Source of the DNA: Cohnella laeviribosi DSM 21336
GTDB taxonomy: Bacteria > Bacillota > Bacilli > Paenibacillales > Paenibacillaceae
Reading direction: 5' to 3'
Assembly (NCBI RefSeq): GCF_000378425.1
Contig: NZ_KB899821.1
Span: 1-64,000 of the forward strand
DNA: 64,000 nucleotides
How positions within the stretch are numbered: position 1 is the first letter of the stretch; each line of letters starts with the position of its first letter. The notes under the pieces were generated by a model. That model saw only the letters and a program-made list of their open reading frames with translations, was not told where the DNA came from and did no database searches. Positions 59,861-64,000 of this stretch are shown in pieces. A program made the position numbers and the translations under genes.

Positions 59861-61131
59861 TTCGGCAAATATCCTTCCTCGTCAAAGCTCCACTCGTACG
59901 GTCCTTCCAGCACTTCGATCTGCGGATGCTTCAGCGCCTCGGGCAGCAGCGCTTCCGATATCTCGATTTCGCCGAGGTGCAGCGTATCGCGGATCCGAAC
60001 GAGTTTGCACTGGGTGTAGTCGAGAATGTTGCACGTTTTGACCGCGGCCTTGATCGCCTCCCGGTCATTGGGCAGCGTCGTCGCCTGCTTCGTCGGGGCG
60101 CACACCGTCGAGGTCAGGCCGTTCGCGTACGTGCCCGGCCAGTCGGTTTTGTCCACGAGCCGCTGCGTCGTAAAGTCCGCGGTGCCGACGCCGTTCGCAT
60201 TGCCTTTCGATTCCGGCGTCAAATCGAGCACGACCATCTTGTTCACCTCGGGCCCGCCATAGGCGTAAGGCGTCGGATAGCGGCCGGTAATGTTCGGGTC
60301 GGCCCCGTCGCCGCTGATGTTTTTGCCGATATAATCGATCACCAGCACGTCGATCTGGGGAAACAGAATTTTCGGAAGCCGGGATTTCGCTTCCTCCAGC
60401 AGCGGAGGCTCCTTTTCCAGCATCTCCTCCGCGGCGATGACTTCGACCCGGCAGATTTGGTCGTACGCGTTCTCCACAACGGCGACGCCGTAGCGGATCG
60501 GCAGCTTTTCGATCATCACCTGGGCCATCGCGGGCACGTTTTCCGCCATATATTTGAACCCGAGCTGATGGCACGCTTCCGCGCCCTTTTGCTTGCCGAG
60601 CCCGATCGAGATCATCTTGAGCAGCCCGCTCTCGACTTTGCCCCGGAATGCCGTATGCGGCTTGATCCGGTTGATGACGACGATGACGTCCGCCTCCTTG
60701 GCGGCGATGGCATCGCAGTATACCGGCAGTCCGTTCGGCAGCCGGTCGAGCAGCACGACCTCCATCGAGGAGCGAACGGGAACGCCCATCCGCTGCTCGT
60801 CGATGCCGAGATGCGCAAGCACTTCCTTCTGCCCTTCGGCCGTCGCGCCCCCGTGGCTGCCCATGCACGGCACGATAAACGGCTCGGCGCCCTGCCGCTT
60901 CAAATCGTCGATGACCGCTTTCGTCAGCTCGTCAATCCGGTTGATGCCCCGGCTTCCGACGGCCACCGCCACCTTCTGTCCCGGCTTGACGGCGGCGCAC
61001 GGCGCGGCGCGCAGCTTCTCCGCCAATTCGCCGATCGGGTCCGCGAGCTTGTCGTCGGGAAATTTCTGGCGGATGCGCACCATGCGCGGAATCGGGATGC
61101 CTTCCAGCAATTTGGTCAAAATATCGCTCAT
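59857..61131 (-). CDS. LarA-family nickel-pincer racemase/epimerase homologue
   Basis: A 424-residue protein of the lactate racemase (LarA, DUF2088) family. Expected cofactor and catalytic residues can be placed: His93 in MGSHGGATAEG, His159 in RIKPHTAFRG, Lys172 in GLLKM, and His188 in ACHQLG. The Lys-His spacing of 16 equals K184-H200 of L. plantarum LarA. The loop between His159 and Lys172 is three residues longer than in LarA, so this is a distinct subgroup. In an operon with gluconokinase and a mannonate-dehydrogenase-like SDR it is best explained as a sugar-acid C2 epimerase (mannonate/gluconate) rather than a lactate racemase. Confidence 0.88.
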   Translation of the reverse strand: MSDILTKLLEGIPIPRMVRIRQKFPDDKLADPIGELAEKLRAAPCAAVKPGQKVAVAVGSRGINRIDELTKAVIDDLKRQGAEPFIVPCMGSHGGATAEGQKEVLAHLGIDEQRMGVPVRSSMEVVLLDRLPNGLPVYCDAIAAKEADVIVVINRIKPHTAFRGKVESGLLKMISIGLGKQKGAEACHQLGFKYMAENVPAMAQVMIEKLPIRYGVAVVENAYDQICRVEVIAAEEMLEKEPPLLEEAKSRLPKILFPQIDVLVIDYIGKNISGDGADPNITGRYPTPYAYGGPEVNKMVVLDLTPESKGNANGVGTADFTTQRLVDKTDWPGTYANGLTSTVCAPTKQATTLPNDREAIKAAVKTCNILDYTQCKLVRIRDTLHLGEIEISEALLPEALKHPQIEVLEGPYEWSFDEEGYLPK

Positions 61132-61901
61132 ATCGTCATCGCTCCAAATCCGCCGTCCACCCGCAGCGTCGTTCCCGTTACGAACGAGGACGCTTTGGCG
61201 GAAGCGAGATAAATGACCGCGCCTTGCAGCTCCTCCGGTTTGCCGAACCGGCCCATCGGCGTATGGTTCATAATCGACTGCACCCGTTCGGGAGACAGGA
61301 TTTTACGGTTTTGCTCGGCCGGAAAAAAGCCCGGAATAATCGCATTCACCCGAACGTTGTGCGGAGCGAACTCGCGCGCGAGAAATTTCGTGATGCTGTT
61401 GATGCCCGCCTTGGAAGCGGAATACGTAAACACCTTGGACAGAGGCGGGTCGGACGACACCGATGAAATGTTGATGATGGAGCCTCCCTCGCCCTGATCG
61501 ATCAGCCGTTTGCCGAATATTTGCGCGGTCAGGACCGCGCTTTTCAGGTTGACGTCCATAATCCGGTCCCATTCTTCCATCTTCAGTTCGAAAAACGGGG
61601 TCGAGCTGTTCATTCCCGCACAGTGAACGACCGTATCGACGCGGCCGCCCCACTCCAACACGCGGCGAAGCGTCTCGCGCAGGTCTTCCTCGCGCGTCGC
61701 GTCGGCGCGGATGCAGACCGCTTCCCCGCCGGCTTCGGCGATCCGGTTGCGGACCGCTTCGGCTTTGTCCATATCCCGTCCGACGACGGCGACTTTCGAA
61801 CCGGCTGCCGCAAGCGCTTCCGACATGGCGCCGCCAAGCACGCCGTTGCCGCCGATCACGACCGATACCGTACCTCGAAGATCAAATAAATTCATGTCCA
61901 T
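61128..61901 (-). CDS. SDR oxidoreductase, mannonate/fructuronate oxidoreductase type
   Basis: A 257-residue short-chain dehydrogenase. The cofactor loop is VIGGNGVLGGAM (residues 15-26) and the catalytic Tyr160-Lys164 are in TYSASK. The C-terminal IIPGFFPAEQNRKIL and HTPMGRFGKPEELQGAVIYLAS with SSFVTGTTLRVDGGF resemble the SDR-type D-mannonate oxidoreductase of Bacilli (UxuB/YjmF). A gluconate 5-dehydrogenase-like role is the main alternative. It is the first gene of the operon and starts 31 bp after the operator at 61933-61948. Confidence 0.9.
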   Translation of the reverse strand: MDMNLFDLRGTVSVVIGGNGVLGGAMSEALAAAGSKVAVVGRDMDKAEAVRNRIAEAGGEAVCIRADATREEDLRETLRRVLEWGGRVDTVVHCAGMNSSTPFFELKMEEWDRIMDVNLKSAVLTAQIFGKRLIDQGEGGSIINISSVSSDPPLSKVFTYSASKAGINSITKFLAREFAPHNVRVNAIIPGFFPAEQNRKILSPERVQSIMNHTPMGRFGKPEELQGAVIYLASAKASSFVTGTTLRVDGGFGAMTI

Positions 61902-61932
61902 CCCCCAATTGCCGCATGGTGAAAAGCACTAA

Positions 61933-61948
61933 ATAACAACGTTGTTAT
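61933..61948. promoter_or_regulatory. LacI-type operator of the lar operon
   Basis: Perfect palindrome ATAACAACGTTGTTAT directly downstream of the -10 of the operon promoter, where a bound repressor would block initiation. Confidence 0.88.
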
Positions 61949-61952
61949 TGCC

Positions 61953-61981
61953 ATCATAGCCGAAACCCTCTCCCGTGTCCA
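61953..61981 (-). promoter_or_regulatory. Promoter of the lar/gluconate operon
   Basis: On the minus strand TGGACA (61976-61981), a 17-bp spacer and TATGAT (61953-61958). The operator begins 5 bp past the -10. Confidence 0.72.
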
Positions 61982-62042
61982 TAGGATACGCAAAATGAAA
62001 ATCGACTTCCTTTTCATGATACGATCGTATAAGATAAGGATA

Positions 62043-62058
62043 ATAACAACGTTGTTAA
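62043..62058. promoter_or_regulatory. LacI-type operator upstream of the regulator gene
   Basis: ATAACAACGTTGTTAA differs from the other two operators only in the last base. It precedes the lacI-type gene by 115 bp and suggests autoregulation. Confidence 0.78.
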
Positions 62059-62173
62059 CCGCAGCGGCCGGCAGCCCGTTTGGAGATAGCCGGCTCCGTT
62101 TGGGCAAATCTTCCCGACGGATCGGTTCCCGTTTCGTTTATGTCGTTCAATTCGTTTGCGGAGGTGGCGGCCT

Positions 62174-63202
62174 TTGTCCGTTACGATCAAAGACATCGCC
62201 GAGCGCGCCGGCGTAAGTTTTTCCACCGTGTCCAAAGCGCTCCGGAACAGCCCGCTCGTGCATGAGAAGACCAAGGCGAAAATTCTCGCGATCGCCAAGG
62301 ACATGGGCTACCAGCCGAATATCGCGGCCCGGCGGCTCGTCTCCAAGCGCAGCGGCGTCATCGGCGTCGTCTGGCCTTCCGTCGAGCGCACGACGCTGTC
62401 CTCTCTCATCACGCTGATCAATGCGGAATTGGAGAAAAGCGGGTACGCCACGCTGTTGTCCATCAACCGGGCCGATTCGGCGATCGAGACGTTCCGCCGG
62501 TTCCAGGTCGACGCGATCCTGCTGTTTTCGGAGCGGGCCGAACCGCAGATCAATTCCGCCGTAGCGAGGGGCATCCCGGTGCTTTGCTACGGAAACGCAG
62601 TGCGGTCGGTTTTTCCCACGCTGGACATCAACCGCAAAAAAGCGGTGCGGCTTGGCGTCCGCCATTTGTTCGAACTGGGCCACCGCAGCATGGCGTATAT
62701 CGGGAGGCCGAATGTCCGCGACCCGCTCCAGGAGGAAAAGGCGTCCGCCTTTCTCGAAGAGCTGCGCAGCCTGATCGGCGAGGCCGCTTCGGAGCAAACG
62801 GTCGTGACGACATCCGGAATGGAGTTTCACGACGGCTATCTCGCGGCCAAAGCGCTGCTGCAGTCTCCGGATCGTCCGACCGCGCTGTTCGGAGGAAGCT
62901 ACGATCTGACGAGGGGAATTTTGCGCGCCGCCGCCGAGCTGCATATTCGCATCCCCGAAGAGGTGTCGCTTGTCGCCTTCGACCACATCCCGCAGATGGA
63001 CAATCTGGAAGTGCCGGTCACGGCGGTCGGCGTCGATATTTCGACCATGGCCGCGACGCTCGCCCGCAAGCTGCTCGACATGATCGAGGCGGGGCCGGGC
63101 GGACGGGAGGACGACGCGGGAAGCGCCGAAACGGTCGTGCTCGAGCCCGAGCTGGTCTTGCGGGCTTCGACCGCGCCGCCTGCTTCGGGTCGCGGGAGCT
63201 GA
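62174..63202 (+). CDS. LacI-family transcriptional regulator
   Basis: A 342-residue regulator starting at TTG 62174 (MSVTIKDIAERAG), which has GGAGG 9 nt upstream; an earlier TTG at 62156 lies before that site. The HTH reads VTIKDIAERAGVSFSTVSKALRN, the hinge NIAARRLVSKRSGVIG, and the rest is a periplasmic-binding fold (residues 60-325). It is divergent from the SDR-lar operon. The three ATAACAACGTTGTTAT palindromes are its probable binding sites; a sugar acid is the likely inducer. Confidence 0.92.
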   Translation: MSVTIKDIAERAGVSFSTVSKALRNSPLVHEKTKAKILAIAKDMGYQPNIAARRLVSKRSGVIGVVWPSVERTTLSSLITLINAELEKSGYATLLSINRADSAIETFRRFQVDAILLFSERAEPQINSAVARGIPVLCYGNAVRSVFPTLDINRKKAVRLGVRHLFELGHRSMAYIGRPNVRDPLQEEKASAFLEELRSLIGEAASEQTVVTTSGMEFHDGYLAAKALLQSPDRPTALFGGSYDLTRGILRAAAELHIRIPEEVSLVAFDHIPQMDNLEVPVTAVGVDISTMAATLARKLLDMIEAGPGGREDDAGSAETVVLEPELVLRASTAPPASGRGS

Positions 63203-63284
63203 GCGCTGCGCATCTTCAGCGCACGTATGCCGTACGGGCTGATCCCGTGAATACGGGGCGTTTCGGCCTAAATCCGCCGTTTTT

Positions 63285-64000
63285 TCAAAGAAGATGCGAT
63301 GCGCTTGAACGGTGCTGGGTTACGGGTTTGCTTTTCACCAGAAAAAAGCCGAATACCGCGGCAATAACAGCGATCAACAGGCCGGCTATCAAACCTAAAA
63401 AACGCGGAGACATCACTTCCAACAACAATCCGGAGAGGAACATGGTGGCGCCTAAGATGGAGTTTCGCAAAGTCGAAAATAGACCGAACATGCGTCCATG
63501 AAGGTTACGGTCGATGGTATGCATCACCAACGTATTGGTGCTCGCATTTCCCACGCTTGCGCCTACGGTGGCTATGAGGAGAAAAAGAGAAGCAAAAGTC
63601 AAATTGGGCGACTGGCTTACAAGCAGATGGGCAATCCCCTCGACGACAAACCCGACGGCTGCGGCAGGCAATATCCAGCGGGACAGGTACGGGGTCAATC
63701 CTCCTCCCAAAATGAAGCCCAATCCCAGTGAGGCGTATAAAATCCCGACTCCTTGATTGCCGGCATGAAAAATGTCAAAGGAATAGACGCTTAACAATAC
63801 GTTAACCGCCCCGCCTCCAATAGGCCATAGTGCGGAAAGAATGATCATCACCTTAACGAATGAAGAGGATCGAACGATCGCGTACGTTTCGCTCATTTGA
63901 CGCTTGATTTTCGTTTGGACGGCGCGCTTTTCCGAGACGGGGACTTGAATGTTTAGGGTCAACAGAGCGGAGAACAGAAAGGACAGCGCGTTTAGCCAAA
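63285..64000 (-). CDS. MFS transporter, 5' end outside the window
   Basis: The frame is open from the stop at 63285 to the window edge, so only the C-terminal 238 or so residues are visible. About six membrane segments occur after a basic cytoplasmic loop (KRAVQTKIKRQMSETY), as expected for the second half of a 12-helix MFS protein. LGLGFILGGGLTPYLSRW and HGRMFGLFSTLRNSILGA resemble macrolide- or siderophore-efflux MFS proteins. No link to the sugar-acid cluster is evident. Confidence 0.85.
   Translation of the reverse strand, partial: WLNALSFLFSALLTLNIQVPVSEKRAVQTKIKRQMSETYAIVRSSSFVKVMIILSALWPIGGGAVNVLLSVYSFDIFHAGNQGVGILYASLGLGFILGGGLTPYLSRWILPAAAVGFVVEGIAHLLVSQSPNLTFASLFLLIATVGASVGNASTNTLVMHTIDRNLHGRMFGLFSTLRNSILGATMFLSGLLLEVMSPRFLGLIAGLLIAVIAAVFGFFLVKSKPVTQHRSSASHLL

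Noticed and set aside
59857-61131. Plain lactate racemase
   Set aside because: No lactate permease or lactate dehydrogenase is near; the operon is built around gluconokinase and uronate enzymes, and the active-site spacing differs from LarA.
1-64000. tRNA, rRNA, T-box or SAM riboswitch genes
   Set aside because: No cloverleaf, rRNA segment or T-box-like GGTGG signature was found by eye in the intergenic regions.

Overview
The window is a GC-rich stretch of a Gram-positive chromosome. The infC-rpmI-rplT operon behind an L20-type leader, the ytqA/ytqB-like tRNA modification pair, a PucR-controlled allantoin cluster, LplA/LplB/YtcP-type sugar transporters and a YesS-like AraC regulator together point to a Paenibacillaceae-like soil Firmicute (Paenibacillus, Cohnella or a relative). 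This is judged from gene content and protein sequence; no database search was possible.

Layout. 0-3.1 kb: a small Gly/Phe-tailed protein, an array of 52-bp tandem repeats, then rplT, rpmI and infC (minus strand) with promoter and attenuator. 3.1-10.4 kb: two glycosyltransferases, a PAP2 phosphatase, a UbiB-like kinase with a phasin-like partner, trmB and a small unknown protein. 10.8-14.7 kb: mnmL, mnmM, manA, a membrane protein and moaB. 14.7-24.1 kb: 112-bp repeats, an aldo/keto reductase, a B12-binding radical SAM protein, a GH1 glucosidase, a lipase, a decayed PIN-like gene, a HAD phosphatase, a membrane-GNAT fusion, and an XRE regulator divergent from two micro-proteins. 24.1-29.4 kb: the sulfate transporter operon cysT-cysW-cysA-sbp, yjbQ and a YigZ-family gene. 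29.4-30.4 kb: a repeat-rich stretch with no credible gene. 30.4-40.8 kb: an allantoin catabolism cluster (amidase, pucG, pucF, pucH, SsuABC-like transporter) divergent from pucR. 40.8-53.6 kb: a FAD oxidoreductase and a polysaccharide utilisation locus (GH105, two permeases, two binding proteins, GH43 with a ricin-type domain, a membrane AraC regulator), interrupted by a second 52-bp repeat array. 53.8-63.2 kb: a sugar-acid cluster. 63.3 kb to the end: a partial MFS exporter.

The most interesting region is 53.8-63.2 kb. One tightly overlapping operon joins an SDR resembling mannonate oxidoreductase, a LarA-family (nickel-pincer nucleotide) racemase homologue, gluconokinase, and the full cofactor maturation set larE, larB and larC. 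An adjacent UxaE-family tagaturonate epimerase gene and a divergent LacI-type regulator carry the same 16-bp palindrome as the operon. Together they suggest a route tagaturonate -> fructuronate -> mannonate -> gluconate -> 6-phosphogluconate, in which a nickel-pincer enzyme performs the C2 epimerisation of mannonate to gluconate. The individual families are known; the combined pathway is my inference.

A second unexplained signal is a 52-bp repeat family present as eight tandem copies at 0.9-1.3 kb, four inverted copies at 47.7-47.9 kb and about 1.4 degenerate copies at 30.2 kb, always between genes and with an exact 52-bp period.
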